NCBI RefSeq assembly: GCF_900183575.1
Contig: NZ_FXUZ01000001.1
Location: 372,001 to 436,000 of the forward strand
From: Staphylococcus cornubiensis
GTDB taxonomy: Bacteria; Bacillota; Bacilli; Staphylococcales; Staphylococcaceae
Length of the DNA stretch: 64,000 nucleotides
Direction of reading: 5' to 3'
The position numbers were made by a program, and so were the translations under genes. The notes beneath the pieces are model-generated. The model was not told the origin of the DNA and did no database searches. It saw only the letters and a program-made list of their open reading frames with translations. Shown piece by piece: positions 1 through 9,729 of this stretch (position 1 is its first letter; every line of letters starts with the position of its first letter).

Positions 1-426
1 TCAGATGACGCTAAAGATAACGCATCTAAGGATAAAGATGGCGCACAATCCGATTCTGATAAAGCAACAACTTCAAAAGATAGTGATGAAAACAACGATG
101 AAAATAATCAATCAAATACAAACGATAATAATACCAATGATGATAATGCCTCTGAAACAAACGAGAATTCCGATCAAAACAACAACCCAAATGACGTGAA
201 TAATGGCAATATCAATAATCAACAAAACGGTTATCAACAAGGTCAAACTGCAGGTGGTCAAACTGCAGGTGGTCAAACACATACAGTAAGTGGTAACCAA
301 AACTTATATCGTATCGCCATTCAATATTATGGTAATGGTTCTCCTGAAAACGTTGAAAAAATCAAACGTGCAAACGGATTACAAAACAATAATATTTCGA
401 ATGGACAACAGCTCATTATTCCATAA
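1..426 (+). CDS. ebpS: Elastin-binding protein EbpS, C-terminal part (5' end outside window)
   Basis: The reading frame is open from base 1 to the TAA at 424-426, so this is the last 141 residues of a longer protein. It begins with a low-complexity stretch rich in Asp, Asn, Ser and Lys, passes a short Gly-Gln-Thr repeat, and ends with a LysM domain (motifs [13 protein letters not shown] and [17 protein letters not shown]) that would bind peptidoglycan. This architecture and the position next to ypdA match staphylococcal EbpS, a cell-surface protein reported to bind elastin in S. aureus. The N-terminal region and membrane segments cannot be seen here. A different LysM surface protein is possible but less likely. 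Confidence 0.85.
   Translation, partial: SDDAKDNASKDKDGAQSDSDKATTSKDSDENNDENNQSNTNDNNTNDDNASETNENSDQNNNPNDVNNGNINNQQNGYQQGQTAGGQTAGGQTHTVSGNQNLYRIAIQYYGNGSPENVEKIKRANGLQNNNISNGQQLIIP
241..278 (+). repeat. 15-bp tandem repeat inside ebpS
   Basis: The unit ggtcaaactgcaggt occurs twice in full (241-255, 256-270) and then partially (271-278). It encodes the repeated Gly-Gln-Thr-Ala-Gly linker before the LysM domain. Such in-frame units commonly vary in copy number between strains. Confidence 0.8.
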
Positions 427-450
427 AGTATGATTTCTTATCATAAAAAC

Positions 451-489
451 ACAGCCTTATCCTTATTAGAAAGGGTAAGGTTGTTTTTT
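451..489 (+). terminator. Rho-independent terminator after ebpS
   Basis: A stem of about 12 bp (451-462 with 473-484, two G-T pairs) with a 10-base loop is followed at once by a T run. It ends the ebpS transcript. Confidence 0.85.
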
Positions 490-611
490 ATGCCCGTTAT
501 ATTATCCATTGCTTCTGTCACAAACTTTTCCATTTAGAAACATTATAAAAGTTGATATAATGTATAAGGATTATCACAGTTCTTATCATATACGATGCTA
601 GTATGAGAATT

Positions 612-677
612 AGGAGGCAATATGAAACATTAAATTAGCATAATAGACGTTTGCGAACTCATATTTTTAATGTTTCA
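612..677 (+). promoter_or_regulatory. Shine-Dalgarno followed by a 12-bp inverted repeat, upstream of ypdA
   Basis: AGGAGG lies at 612-617, but the ypdA start codon is at 686 and has no Shine-Dalgarno of its own. Between them are two perfect 12-bp arms, tgaaacattaaa (623-634) and tttaatgtttca (666-677), with a 31-base loop. If the hairpin folds, the AGGAGG is brought to about 13 unpaired bases from the ATG. The AGGAGG also precedes a four-codon mini-ORF (622-633, Met-Lys-His-stop) that overlaps the 5' arm. The function is inferred; the repeat itself is plain in the sequence. Confidence 0.5.
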
Positions 678-685
678 GTATAAAA

Positions 686-1672
686 ATGAAAACTGTAGAG
701 AGTATTATTATTGGTGGCGGCCCATGTGGTTTAAGCGCTGCTATTGAACAAAAGAAAAAAGGAATCGACACACTTGTAATTGAAAAGGGAAATATTGTAG
801 ATGCAATTTATCATTATCCGACACATCAAACTTTCTTTTCATCAAGTGATAAATTAAGTATTGGGGACGTGCCTTTTATCGTAGAAGAGTTGAAACCGCG
901 TCGAAATCAAGCATTAGTTTACTATCGTGAAGTTGTCAAACATCACCAACTTAAAGTGAATGCTTTTGAAGAAGTGCTAACAGTAAAGAAAATGAAAGAT
1001 CATTTTACATTAACAACGACTAAAGATGTGTATCAATGTCGTTATTTAACTGTTGCTACAGGTTACTATGGTCAGCACAACACGTTGGAAGTGGAAGGTG
1101 CTGAATTATCAAAAGTCATGCATTATTTCAAAGAACCACACCCATATTTTGATCAAGATGTTGTGATTATTGGTGGAAAAAATTCTGCTGTTGATGCGGC
1201 AATTGAGTTAGAAAAAGCAGGCGCTCGTGTGACTGTTATCTATCGTGGCGAAACGTATTCTCCAGCGATTAAGCCGTGGATTTTGCCGAATTTCGAATCA
1301 CTCGTTCGCCGAGAAAATGTTCAAATGCATTTCAACAGTCATGTGACTCAAATTACTGAAGATCAAGTCACTTTTGAAAAAGAAGGGGAAACTATTACTA
1401 TTGATAACGATTATGTGTTTGCGATGATTGGATATCACCCAGATTACGACTTTCTACAATCCATTGGTATCGACATCAATACAAATGAATTTGGAACAGC
1501 ACCAATATACAATTCCGATACGTATGAAACAAATATTGAAAATTGTTACATCGCTGGTGTTATAGCCGCTGGGAACGATGCAAATACAATTTTTATTGAA
1601 AACGGTAAATACCATGGTGAAGCCATTGCCCGTGATATATTAACGAAAAAGCAATCGCCACTCGAATCATAA
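686..1672 (+). CDS. ypdA: Bacillithiol disulfide reductase YpdA (Bdr)
   Basis: This 328-residue flavoprotein belongs to the YpdA family, NAD(P)H-dependent enzymes that reduce oxidised bacillithiol (BSSB) in Firmicutes. The FAD-binding motif GGGPCG is at residues 10-15; Cys14 in it is the residue implicated in catalysis in S. aureus. A second dinucleotide motif, IIGGKNSAVDAA, is at about 161-172. Length and sequence are close to the S. aureus protein throughout. The ATG at 686 is the only plausible start because an in-frame stop lies just upstream (668-670), yet no Shine-Dalgarno adjoins it. The gene is single and follows ebpS; bshA and a bacilliredoxin gene occur later in this window. Confidence 0.92.
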   Translation: MKTVESIIIGGGPCGLSAAIEQKKKGIDTLVIEKGNIVDAIYHYPTHQTFFSSSDKLSIGDVPFIVEELKPRRNQALVYYREVVKHHQLKVNAFEEVLTVKKMKDHFTLTTTKDVYQCRYLTVATGYYGQHNTLEVEGAELSKVMHYFKEPHPYFDQDVVIIGGKNSAVDAAIELEKAGARVTVIYRGETYSPAIKPWILPNFESLVRRENVQMHFNSHVTQITEDQVTFEKEGETITIDNDYVFAMIGYHPDYDFLQSIGIDINTNEFGTAPIYNSDTYETNIENCYIAGVIAAGNDANTIFIENGKYHGEAIARDILTKKQSPLES

Positions 1673-1705
1673 ATAGTTTTATTGTCCGACTTAAAACTTT
1701 ATCAC

Positions 1706-1747
1706 AAGGCCTTTTATCATATGCACAATTGATGAAAGGCTTTTAAT
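1706..1747 (+). terminator. Terminator after ypdA
   Basis: An 11-bp stem (1709-1719 with 1730-1740, one G-T pair), extendable by three weak pairs, is followed by ttttaatttt. Confidence 0.75.
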
Positions 1748-1753
1748 TTTATC

Positions 1754-1781
1754 TTGCATGACACATTGATTGTGGTATAAT
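1754..1781 (+). promoter_or_regulatory. Sigma-A promoter, extended -10
   Basis: TTGCAT (1754-1759), a 16-bp spacer and TATAAT (1776-1781) preceded by TGG, an extended -10. The next annotated gene starts 400 bases downstream. Confidence 0.7.
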
Positions 1782-2184
1782 CTTCTCAATGTATCGCTTA
1801 AACTTTACACATATTGAGAGAGGCAACTAACTTCAAATACGCCTTAAATTATCTAAATATTCTAAAATTAGATCTAAAAAGCGACTGATTTCAACAACTT
1901 TTCAAACAATAAAATGACTTTACTTACCAAAAATAACTGAGTGACTGGAGCTGTTACAATGACTGATTTCAACTGTTAAAAACCACTTATTTATAGAGCC
2001 TTTTGATTAACCATTCGCATGCAAAATATAATGTCTAACGGAATTGTCGCCCACATCAATGACGTAATTCACTGATATGTGTGCCATATTCGTATTCATT
2101 TTAGAAGGTGATGCGAAAAAGAAACAAACAAGGCTCATCATTTAACTGTAATTTTAAATTTATAGAAATGGTAAGTGAAACAAC

Positions 2185-3363
2185 ATGAAAAAGTCATTTA
2201 AAATATTGTTATTAGCAGAAGCATGTGCAAATATTGCTGATGTATTTTTTAAAGTCGCTATTATTTCACATATGTATCTAATTACACAATCAGTGATCTC
2301 TTCTACAATCATACCGATTATTTTTGGTAGTGCAGGTTTTATCTCGAGTTTTTTCCTACCACTTGTGACAAAAAAGTACAAACTTAATCAAGTGTTATTC
2401 TTTTCACAGTTGACGAAAACAATCGCTTTAACATGTTTGCTTTTGTTAACGGTCATATTAGACAATCAAATAACATTCTTTATATATGGACTTGTGACGA
2501 TTATCGCATTCATGGACGGATTTGCTGGTCCAACGAGTTTAGCGCTTATTCCTCGTTACGCGACAGACCTAATTAAAGCCAACTCACTATTATCTGCCTT
2601 AAATGAAACCGTTGAAGTTGTAGGCTGGGCTATCGGCGGGATGCTCTTAATATCACTAGGCATCACTCAAATGATTGTGCTTACACTCGTGTTATTTTGG
2701 ATAGCGAGTTTGATGGCCTTTTTGCTACCAACTGTTAATAAAGAGATGGTCAAAAATGAAACAACATTACAAAGTATTTTTAAAGGTTGGCAACGTATTT
2801 TTTCAAACACACAATTAAAAATCATTTTAGGCATCAATTTGTTTGAAATTTTAGCGAATACGATATGGGTGTCCTCCATCATCTTAGCTTTTATTACTAT
2901 CGTTTTAAGGCAAGATGAAACGTATTGGGGCTATATTAATACAACACATTCCATTGGCATTATTCTTGGAGGATGGGGCATACTTAAGTTCTCAAATCAT
3001 TTGAAGTATCATAAATCGTTTTGGATCTTTATGTCGCTTGTCTTAACAGCCATTGTATTTTCATTATCATTAATTTTTATTGATCCAATCATTTTCTTAA
3101 TCTCATCGGTGTGTATTGGATTTTTATCACAATTAAAAGAAATTCCAGAGGCGACTATTATTCAAGAATCTGTCGAGGAAGAAGCATTAGTCAATGTCTA
3201 TTCCGCAATAGATGTCGTAAGTAGTTTAGCTTTTTCAATTTGCCTTGTTTTGATGAGTAGTTTAACAGAGTGGATTCAAGTTCAAAACGTTTTTTGGGTT
3301 GCTGTCGCTTTGATTCTCATTGAAGCTATGATTGTTTTCAAAGTGAGAAAACAACTGAACTAA
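2185..3363 (+). CDS. MFS transporter, drug-efflux-like
   Basis: This is a 392-residue integral membrane protein with about a dozen hydrophobic segments along its length, of the major facilitator superfamily. It resembles the 12-helix exporters related to macrolide efflux (MefA-like) and siderophore export (EntS-like) proteins. The substrate cannot be named from sequence. An in-frame stop at 2176-2178 leaves ATG 2185 as the first start; the Shine-Dalgarno is poor (only ggtaag near 2170). It stands alone between ypdA and the convergent ansA, behind its own promoter and a 400-base leader, and ends at a bidirectional terminator. I do not recall it from the S. aureus version of this locus, so it may be a lineage-specific insertion. 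Confidence 0.8.
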   Translation: MKKSFKILLLAEACANIADVFFKVAIISHMYLITQSVISSTIIPIIFGSAGFISSFFLPLVTKKYKLNQVLFFSQLTKTIALTCLLLLTVILDNQITFFIYGLVTIIAFMDGFAGPTSLALIPRYATDLIKANSLLSALNETVEVVGWAIGGMLLISLGITQMIVLTLVLFWIASLMAFLLPTVNKEMVKNETTLQSIFKGWQRIFSNTQLKIILGINLFEILANTIWVSSIILAFITIVLRQDETYWGYINTTHSIGIILGGWGILKFSNHLKYHKSFWIFMSLVLTAIVFSLSLIFIDPIIFLISSVCIGFLSQLKEIPEATIIQESVEEEALVNVYSAIDVVSSLAFSICLVLMSSLTEWIQVQNVFWVAVALILIEAMIVFKVRKQLN

Positions 3364-3396
3364 TTTACATGTATATATGCACCGCCTATCTCTAAA

Positions 3397-3440
3397 AAAT
3401 AGCCGTACCCTCATTCGAAAAAAGGGGCGGCTATTTACAA
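3397..3440. terminator. Bidirectional terminator between MFS gene and ansA
   Basis: AAATAGCCG (3397-3405) pairs with CGGCTATTT (3428-3436), with an inner CCC/GGG. An A run precedes it, giving a T run on the minus strand, so it can serve both converging genes. Confidence 0.75.
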
Positions 3441-3492
3441 AATAAATACCTCTTTATATACAAAAATCATCTAAAACTTTGATCATCGTACG

Positions 3493-4461
3493 CTATACAT
3501 TAAAGTAATTTTGAATCTGATCATGTTGAAAACCATTACTTAACGCTACGAGTAGCTTCAATCTCGCTTTCTGACCATTCAGTCCATTCGAAAAGATAAC
3601 ACCTTTTTCAAATAATTGATGACCACCGCCTTCATAGGCATAAACCGCACTCACAATTCCATTAAAAGATCTTGATACCAGCACGATAGGAATACCTTTA
3701 TCGAGACAGTTATTGATACCCGGCATTGCTGTAGGAGGAAGATTCCCTTGTCCAAGTGCTTCGATGACGATACCATCCACATGACAATCTGCATAAAAAT
3801 TTAACATTTCGCTTCCCATTCCCATATGCGCTTTAATTAGTGGAATTTGAAGTGATGCATTGATGTGCGTTAAATATTGTCGTGTATAAGGTCTATGATG
3901 GAAATAGACACCCGCTTTAGTGATGACACCTAGCGGACCATGGTTAGGACTCTGGAATGTATTCGTATTAGATGTGTGTGTTTTTGTAACATTTCGCGCT
4001 GTATGTATTTCATCATTGAATACGACCATCACACCTTTACCGGTAGATTCGTCTTCAATAGCAACACGAATCGCTGAAATAAAATTATATAAACCGTCTG
4101 AACCAATCTCATTTGAAGAACGCATCGCCCCTGTAATGACAACAGGTTTTGAAGTCGAAACCGTCAAGTCTAATAAAAAGGCAGTCTCTTCTAACGTATC
4201 TGTTCCATGTGTAATGACATAGCCATCGTATTGTGCCAATTGGTCAGGATGTTCAATGATTTCTTTTAAAATTTTGACATCCTCAATCGTCATGTGGGGA
4301 GAGGGTAAGTTAAATGGCATTTGTTCATCTATTTTAGCGTATTGTGCAATGACGTCTTGATGATGGCTGATTGGATTGTCATCATTTGTCATCACTTTAT
4401 TCGATTCATCTTCTGACATACTAATCGTGCCACCTGTATGAATGACTAATAATTTTTTCAT
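3493..4461 (-). CDS. ansA: L-asparaginase, type I (cytoplasmic)
   Basis: This 322-residue enzyme hydrolyses L-asparagine to aspartate and ammonia. Both signature motifs are present: TGGTIS with the nucleophilic threonine (residues 9-14) and HGTDTLEE (85-92). There is no signal peptide, so it is cytoplasmic. The start is supported by AGGAGG seven bases upstream on the minus strand. It is divergent from cmk, with only 73 bp between the two starts, and convergent with the MFS gene. It may help recycle asparagine nitrogen; nothing in the sequence suggests special regulation. Confidence 0.92.
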   Translation of the reverse strand: MKKLLVIHTGGTISMSEDESNKVMTNDDNPISHHQDVIAQYAKIDEQMPFNLPSPHMTIEDVKILKEIIEHPDQLAQYDGYVITHGTDTLEETAFLLDLTVSTSKPVVITGAMRSSNEIGSDGLYNFISAIRVAIEDESTGKGVMVVFNDEIHTARNVTKTHTSNTNTFQSPNHGPLGVITKAGVYFHHRPYTRQYLTHINASLQIPLIKAHMGMGSEMLNFYADCHVDGIVIEALGQGNLPPTAMPGINNCLDKGIPIVLVSRSFNGIVSAVYAYEGGGHQLFEKGVIFSNGLNGQKARLKLLVALSNGFQHDQIQNYFNV

Positions 4462-4531
4462 TTAGGTTCCTCCTCGTAAAATGGTCCATTATTATGATAA
4501 AATATTGTTAAACAAACGACAAGGAAGGTAA

Positions 4532-5194
<663 letters not shown>

Positions 5195-5282
5195 TTTATT
5201 TTATTCAAACTTATCTAAATTTCTTGACAATTCAAGACTTTTATAAGAAGTTATTATTATGTAGTAGTATAAGGAGGCAATC

Positions 5283-6467
5283 ATGATGACTGAAGAATTC
5301 AATGAATCAATGATTAATGACATTAAAGAGGGCGATAAGATTACAGGAGAAGTACAACAAATTGAAGATAAGCACGTTGTTGTTCATGTCAATGGAGGTA
5401 AATACAACGGTATTATTCCAATTAGTCAACTTTCCACTTATCATGTTGAAAATGCAAATGAAGTAGTCAAAGTTGGTGACGAAATTGGTGCTTATGTAAC
5501 TAAAATCGAAGTTGATGAAGAAAATGAAACAGGTAGTTACATCCTTTCAAAACGTAAATTAGAAGAAGAGAAATCTTATGCATATTTACAAGAAAAATTA
5601 GACAACAACGAAACGATTGAGGCGAAAGTCACTGAAGTCGTTAAAGGTGGTTTAGTTGTGGATGTAGGTCAAAGAGGTTTCATTCCTGCATCACTCATTT
5701 CAACTGATTACATTGAAGATTTCTCAGATTATGAAGGACGAGTGCTTGAATTAAAAGTTGAAGAGCTTGAACCTGAAAAAAATCGCGTCATCTTAAGCCG
5801 TAAAGCTGTAGAAGCAGAAGAAAACGAAAAGAAAAAAGCTGAATTATTACAATCGATTAAAGCTGGCGACGTGATTGAAGGTAAAGTTGCGCGCTTAACA
5901 AACTTCGGTGCGTTTATCGACCTTGGTGGCGTTGATGGTTTAGTCCATGTATCAGAGCTATCTCATGAACATGTTAAATCACCAGAAGAAGTTGTTTCTA
6001 TTGGCGATACAGTCAAAGTTAAAGTTCGTTCAGTTGAACAAGATTCTGAACGTGTGTCATTATCAATTAAAGATACTTTACCGAGCCCATTCGAAACTAT
6101 TCAAGAAAAGTATAGTGAAGGAGACGTTGTTGAAGGTAAAGTGATGCGCTTAGCATCTTTTGGTGCATTTGTTGAAATTGGCAGCGGCTTACAAGGCCTT
6201 GTGCACATTTCAGAAATTAGCCACAAACATATCGGTACGCCTGGAGAAGTTCTTGAGCCGGGTCAAACTGTACAAGTTAAAATTTTAGGTATTAATCCTG
6301 AAGAAGAGCGTATCTCACTTTCAATCAAAGCAGCGAACCCAGAAGAAGAAACAGAAGAAGCATCTGAAGAAACAACACATCAATATACACAAGCAGCAGA
6401 TGAAAACGAAAATAATCCGACATTAGGTGATGTTTTCGGTGATAAGCTTAAAGATTTAGATTTATAA
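5283..6467 (+). CDS. rpsA: Ribosomal protein S1 family protein
   Basis: This 394-residue protein carries four S1 RNA-binding repeats, at about residues 15-90, 105-175, 195-265 and 280-350, followed by an acidic tail. Firmicutes S1 is shorter than the six-repeat E. coli protein, so the length is as expected. It binds mRNA and is thought to assist translation, although whether it is a true ribosomal protein in low-GC Gram-positives is debated. Two adjacent ATGs (5283 and 5286) follow aaggagg at 5271-5277; the second has the better spacing and may be the real start. A strong terminator ends the gene. Confidence 0.92.
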   Translation: MMTEEFNESMINDIKEGDKITGEVQQIEDKHVVVHVNGGKYNGIIPISQLSTYHVENANEVVKVGDEIGAYVTKIEVDEENETGSYILSKRKLEEEKSYAYLQEKLDNNETIEAKVTEVVKGGLVVDVGQRGFIPASLISTDYIEDFSDYEGRVLELKVEELEPEKNRVILSRKAVEAEENEKKKAELLQSIKAGDVIEGKVARLTNFGAFIDLGGVDGLVHVSELSHEHVKSPEEVVSIGDTVKVKVRSVEQDSERVSLSIKDTLPSPFETIQEKYSEGDVVEGKVMRLASFGAFVEIGSGLQGLVHISEISHKHIGTPGEVLEPGQTVQVKILGINPEEERISLSIKAANPEEETEEASEETTHQYTQAADENENNPTLGDVFGDKLKDLDL

Positions 6468-6489
6468 CCTGAATTGGGTACAATACACG

Positions 6490-6528
6490 AAGAACTAAGG
6501 TTAACCATATAACTTTAGTTCTTTTTTA
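6490..6528 (+). terminator. Terminator after rpsA
   Basis: A 13-bp stem (6490-6502 with 6511-6523, one G-T pair), an 8-base loop and a T run. Confidence 0.9.
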
Positions 6529-6872
6529 CTTTTACATATCTTGGCTGCTTATGTTACATACCTTTAAATCACTCATAAAACTTTGTTACAAAACCTTTTT
6601 ACTAAACCACAACATTCTTCTCATCCACTCAACTCCATATACCACTACTAATATGTATATTCAATGATAATAGAAATGAGTAAGTCATCAATTAAAGTGA
6701 AATGAACTTTCAAGTCACCATGAAACATGAATTGACATACTTTTCACCATTTCTTTTGTCAGTAACACTTCACGTGATATAATAGCGTTGTTATGTATCG
6801 AACAATGCGAAATATACTTGCACAGACTGATATATTCAATATTTAAGTTATTCATAGAGAGGAAGAACAATC
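6529..6872. other. Intergenic region rpsA to der, 344 bp
   Basis: There are no ORFs of note. The only clear signal is the der promoter at 6756-6783; the first 220 bases hold nothing I can identify. Confidence 0.5.
6756..6783 (+). promoter_or_regulatory. Promoter of der
   Basis: TTGTCA (6756-6761), a 16-bp spacer and TATAAT (6778-6783) preceded by TGA, an extended -10. It lies 89 bases before the der start. Confidence 0.65.
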
Positions 6873-8183
6873 ATGACGAAACCTGTAGTTGCTATCGTGG
6901 GTCGTCCTAACGTAGGAAAATCTACAATTTTTAACCGCATCGTCGGAGAACGTGTATCCATTGTTGAAGATACACCAGGTGTGACGCGTGACCGTATTTA
7001 TTCAAGCGGCGAATGGCTCACACATGAATTTAATGTGATTGATACAGGTGGTATCGAAATCGGAGACGCCCCATTTCAAACACAAATTCGCGCACAAGCT
7101 GAAATTGCAATTGACGAAGCTGATGTCATTATTTTTATGGTCAATGTACGTGAAGGCGTAACACAAAATGATGAACTCGTCGCGCAAATGTTATATAAAT
7201 CTAAAAAGCCTGTTGTCCTTGCAGTTAATAAAGTCGACAATCCAGAAATGCGCAACGATATTTATGACTTTTATTCACTCGGATTTGGAGAGCCATTCCC
7301 ACTTTCAGGTTCACACGGCCTAGGTCTCGGCGATCTATTAGAAGAAGTCGCTAAACATTTCAAAGCGGATACAACAGAGCCTTACGATGAGGACACCATT
7401 CGCTTATCGTTAATTGGCCGACCAAACGTAGGGAAGTCTAGTTTAATTAACGCAATTCTTGGCGAAGAACGTGTTATCGTATCTAATATTGCAGGGACGA
7501 CACGCGATGCCATTGATACAATGTACAGCTATGACGGACAAGATTACGTGCTCATCGATACAGCTGGGATGCGCAAAAAAGGGAAGGTTTATGAGTCTAC
7601 TGAAAAGTACTCAGTTTTACGTGCATTAAAAGCCATTGAACGTTCTAATGTTGTGCTTGTTGTATTAGATGCAGAACAAGGTATTATTGAACAAGATAAA
7701 CGTGTGGCTGGATATGCCCACGAAGAAGGAAAAGCGATTGTGATTGTCGTTAATAAATGGGATACTTTAGAGAAAGATAGCAATACGATGAAAAAGTTCA
7801 TGGATGAAGTAAGAAAGAACTTCCAATTTTTAGATTATGCTCAAATTGCTTTCGTATCTGCTAAAGAAGGGACACGTCTACGTACACTTTTCCCATTAAT
7901 TAACGAAGCAAGTGAAAATCATAAGAAACGTGTTCAAAGCTCAACACTAAATGAAGTGATTACAGATGCCATTGCAATGAATCCGACACCAACAGATAAA
8001 GGTCGTCGTCTAAATATTTTTTACGCAACACAAGTGGCTATCGAACCGCCTACTTTTGTTGTGTTTGTTAATGATGTCGAATTGATGCATTTTTCTTATA
8101 AACGTTATCTAGAAAATCAGATTAGACACGCATTCGGATTTGAAGGTACACCAGTACACATTATTGCACGTAAACGAAATTAG
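6873..8183 (+). CDS. der: Ribosome biogenesis GTPase Der (EngA)
   Basis: This 436-residue protein has two consecutive GTPase domains, the hallmark of Der, which assists assembly of the 50S ribosomal subunit. The P-loops are GRPNVGKST (residues 10-18) and GRPNVGKSS (182-190); DTGG and DTAG switch motifs and NKVD/NKWD specificity motifs are present in the two domains. A C-terminal KH-like domain follows. It starts at ATG after gagaggaag and is separated from gpsA by only 15 bp, so the two genes are probably co-transcribed. Confidence 0.97.
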   Translation: MTKPVVAIVGRPNVGKSTIFNRIVGERVSIVEDTPGVTRDRIYSSGEWLTHEFNVIDTGGIEIGDAPFQTQIRAQAEIAIDEADVIIFMVNVREGVTQNDELVAQMLYKSKKPVVLAVNKVDNPEMRNDIYDFYSLGFGEPFPLSGSHGLGLGDLLEEVAKHFKADTTEPYDEDTIRLSLIGRPNVGKSSLINAILGEERVIVSNIAGTTRDAIDTMYSYDGQDYVLIDTAGMRKKGKVYESTEKYSVLRALKAIERSNVVLVVLDAEQGIIEQDKRVAGYAHEEGKAIVIVVNKWDTLEKDSNTMKKFMDEVRKNFQFLDYAQIAFVSAKEGTRLRTLFPLINEASENHKKRVQSSTLNEVITDAIAMNPTPTDKGRRLNIFYATQVAIEPPTFVVFVNDVELMHFSYKRYLENQIRHAFGFEGTPVHIIARKRN

Positions 8184-8198
8184 ATGGAGGGGATAAGC

Positions 8199-9197
8199 AT
8201 GACGAACATTACAGTGTTTGGTACAGGAAGTTTTGGTACTGCATTGGCTAATGTGCTTGCAGACAATGGCCACAACACATTAATGTGGGGCAAAACATCA
8301 ACAACAATAGAAGAAATCAACAATGAACATACAAATCATAATTATTTAAAAGAGGCTAAGCTGAATTCAAATATCAAAGCGACAACAGATATTCAAGAAG
8401 CGATTAATCACGCGGACATCTTCTTAATTGCTTTGCCAACAAAAGCGATTAGAGAAGTGATGTCTGAAGTAAATCAATTATTAACTTCAAAAAAATCTTT
8501 TATTCATGTCACTAAAGGTATTGAAAATGCTACATTTAAGCGTGTCTCAGAAATGTTAGAAGATTCTATTTCACCAGAATATAACGCAGGTATTGGTGTA
8601 CTTTCTGGTCCAAGTCATGCAGAAGAAGTTGTCATTAAACAACCTACAACTGTATCAGCTGCTTCAAGTAATCCAGAATTGCGTAAACTGATACAAGATT
8701 TATTTATGACAGATTATTTACGTGTTTATACAAATGATGACCTTGTCGGCGTCGAGCTCGGTGGCGCACTTAAAAACATTATTGCTATCGCGAGTGGTGT
8801 CCTTGCAGGGATGGGCTTTGGAGATAATGCAAAAGCTGCATTAATGACACGTGGTCTAGCAGAAATTACTCGTTTAGGGGTCAAACTCGGCGCCGATCCA
8901 CTGACATTTCAAGGTTTGGGTGGAATAGGGGATTTAATTGTAACTTGTACCTCTACACATTCAAGAAATTATTCTCTCGGTTTCCAACTCGGAAATGGGA
9001 AAAGTTTAGACGAAATTATGAATCATATGAACATGGTCGCTGAAGGGGTGTACACAACAGAATCTGTGTACAATCTTTCTAAAAAAGAAAATGTTGAAAT
9101 GCCAATAACTGAAGCGTTATATCATGTTTTATTCGAAAATCAACCTGTCGAGGAAGCAGTTAAAGCGTTGATGGGACGTACGAAAAAATCAGAATAA
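8199..9197 (+). CDS. gpsA: Glycerol-3-phosphate dehydrogenase [NAD(P)+]
   Basis: This 332-residue enzyme reduces dihydroxyacetone phosphate to sn-glycerol 3-phosphate, the backbone for phospholipid and lipoteichoic acid synthesis. The Rossmann motif is [10 protein letters not shown] near the N-terminus, and the substrate-site motif VELGGALKN is in the C-terminal half. An in-frame ATG at 8184 exists, but it overlaps the Shine-Dalgarno ggagggg, so ATG 8199 is chosen; this gives the usual family length. It follows der closely and is probably in the same transcript. Confidence 0.95.
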   Translation: MTNITVFGTGSFGTALANVLADNGHNTLMWGKTSTTIEEINNEHTNHNYLKEAKLNSNIKATTDIQEAINHADIFLIALPTKAIREVMSEVNQLLTSKKSFIHVTKGIENATFKRVSEMLEDSISPEYNAGIGVLSGPSHAEEVVIKQPTTVSAASSNPELRKLIQDLFMTDYLRVYTNDDLVGVELGGALKNIIAIASGVLAGMGFGDNAKAALMTRGLAEITRLGVKLGADPLTFQGLGGIGDLIVTCTSTHSRNYSLGFQLGNGKSLDEIMNHMNMVAEGVYTTESVYNLSKKENVEMPITEALYHVLFENQPVEEAVKALMGRTKKSE

Positions 9198-9318
9198 AGT
9201 ATGAAATTGACCATTTTCATGTCAAAATTCTAAAAAAATCAACAAAAAGCGATTAAATCAACGTTTTTCTTGTATAAATCGTTGCAGTCTTGTATTCGCT
9301 TGTGTTAAAGTCATACCA

Positions 9319-9341
9319 TAATGATAATTGAATTATCATTA
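9319..9341. promoter_or_regulatory. 23-bp palindrome upstream of the HU gene
   Basis: Two perfect 11-bp arms, taatgataatt and aattatcatta, surround a single g. It lies 27 bases before the hup ATG, in the promoter or 5' leader. The arms resemble the TGATAAT half-site of Fur-family metalloregulators, but the spacing is 7-3-7 rather than the usual 7-1-7. It could be an operator or a leader hairpin. Confidence 0.45.
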
Positions 9342-9367
9342 CATAACCTTTGAGGAGGTGAATTGAC

Positions 9368-9640
9368 ATGAACAAAACTGACTTAATTAACGCTGTTGCA
9401 GAACAAGCTGATTTAACTAAAAAAGAAGCAGGTTTAGCTGTTGATGCCACTTTTGAAGCAATTCAAAAATCATTAGCTAAAGGTGAAAAAGTACAATTAA
9501 TCGGTTTCGGTAACTTTGAGGTACGTGAGCGTGCCGCGCGTAAAGGTCGCAACCCTCAAACAGGTAAAGAAATTGACATCCCTGCAAGCAAAGTTCCAGC
9601 TTTCAAAGCAGGTAAAGCATTAAAAGATGCTGTGAAATAA
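9368..9640 (+). CDS. hup: DNA-binding protein HU
   Basis: This 90-residue histone-like protein bends and compacts DNA as a homodimer. It shows the full family pattern: N-terminal helices, the [18 protein letters not shown] beta-arm signature and a Lys-rich C-terminus. Length is exactly typical. A very strong Shine-Dalgarno (gaggaggtg) precedes the ATG, as expected of an abundant protein. It is monocistronic, with a 23-bp palindrome just upstream. Confidence 0.97.
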   Translation: MNKTDLINAVAEQADLTKKEAGLAVDATFEAIQKSLAKGEKVQLIGFGNFEVRERAARKGRNPQTGKEIDIPASKVPAFKAGKALKDAVK

Positions 9641-9652
9641 TTCAATTATTAT

Positions 9653-9690
9653 GAAGGGGGCTGGGACGCTGACGTTTTCCAGCCTTTCCT
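9653..9690 (+). terminator. Terminator-like hairpin after hup
   Basis: A GGGGGCTGG/CCAGCCTTT stem (9656-9664 with 9679-9687). There is no long T run, so it is weaker than the others here. Confidence 0.5.
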
Positions 9691-9729
9691 ATCATAATGC
9701 CTCTACAATACTGTAATATAAAACAACTT

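Larger units (their letters stand above)
1673..2184. other. Intergenic region ypdA to MFS gene, 512 bp
   Basis: It contains the ypdA terminator, a strong promoter (1754-1781), and then about 400 bases with no ORF longer than a few codons. A 13-bp direct repeat, gactgatttcaac, occurs at 1883-1895 and 1961-1973. I found no T-box motif or recognisable riboswitch. It may be a long untranslated leader of the MFS gene, an unrecognised small RNA, or decayed coding sequence. Confidence 0.5.

Noticed and set aside
622-633. Mini-ORF Met-Lys-His before ypdA as a gene
   Set aside because: Three codons are too short to call; it is kept only as a possible part of the leader mechanism.
5224-5229. A consensus TTGACA upstream of rpsA
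   Set aside because: No -10 is found at 16-18 bp; the nearest candidates are 12 or 22 bp away, so I did not call a promoter.
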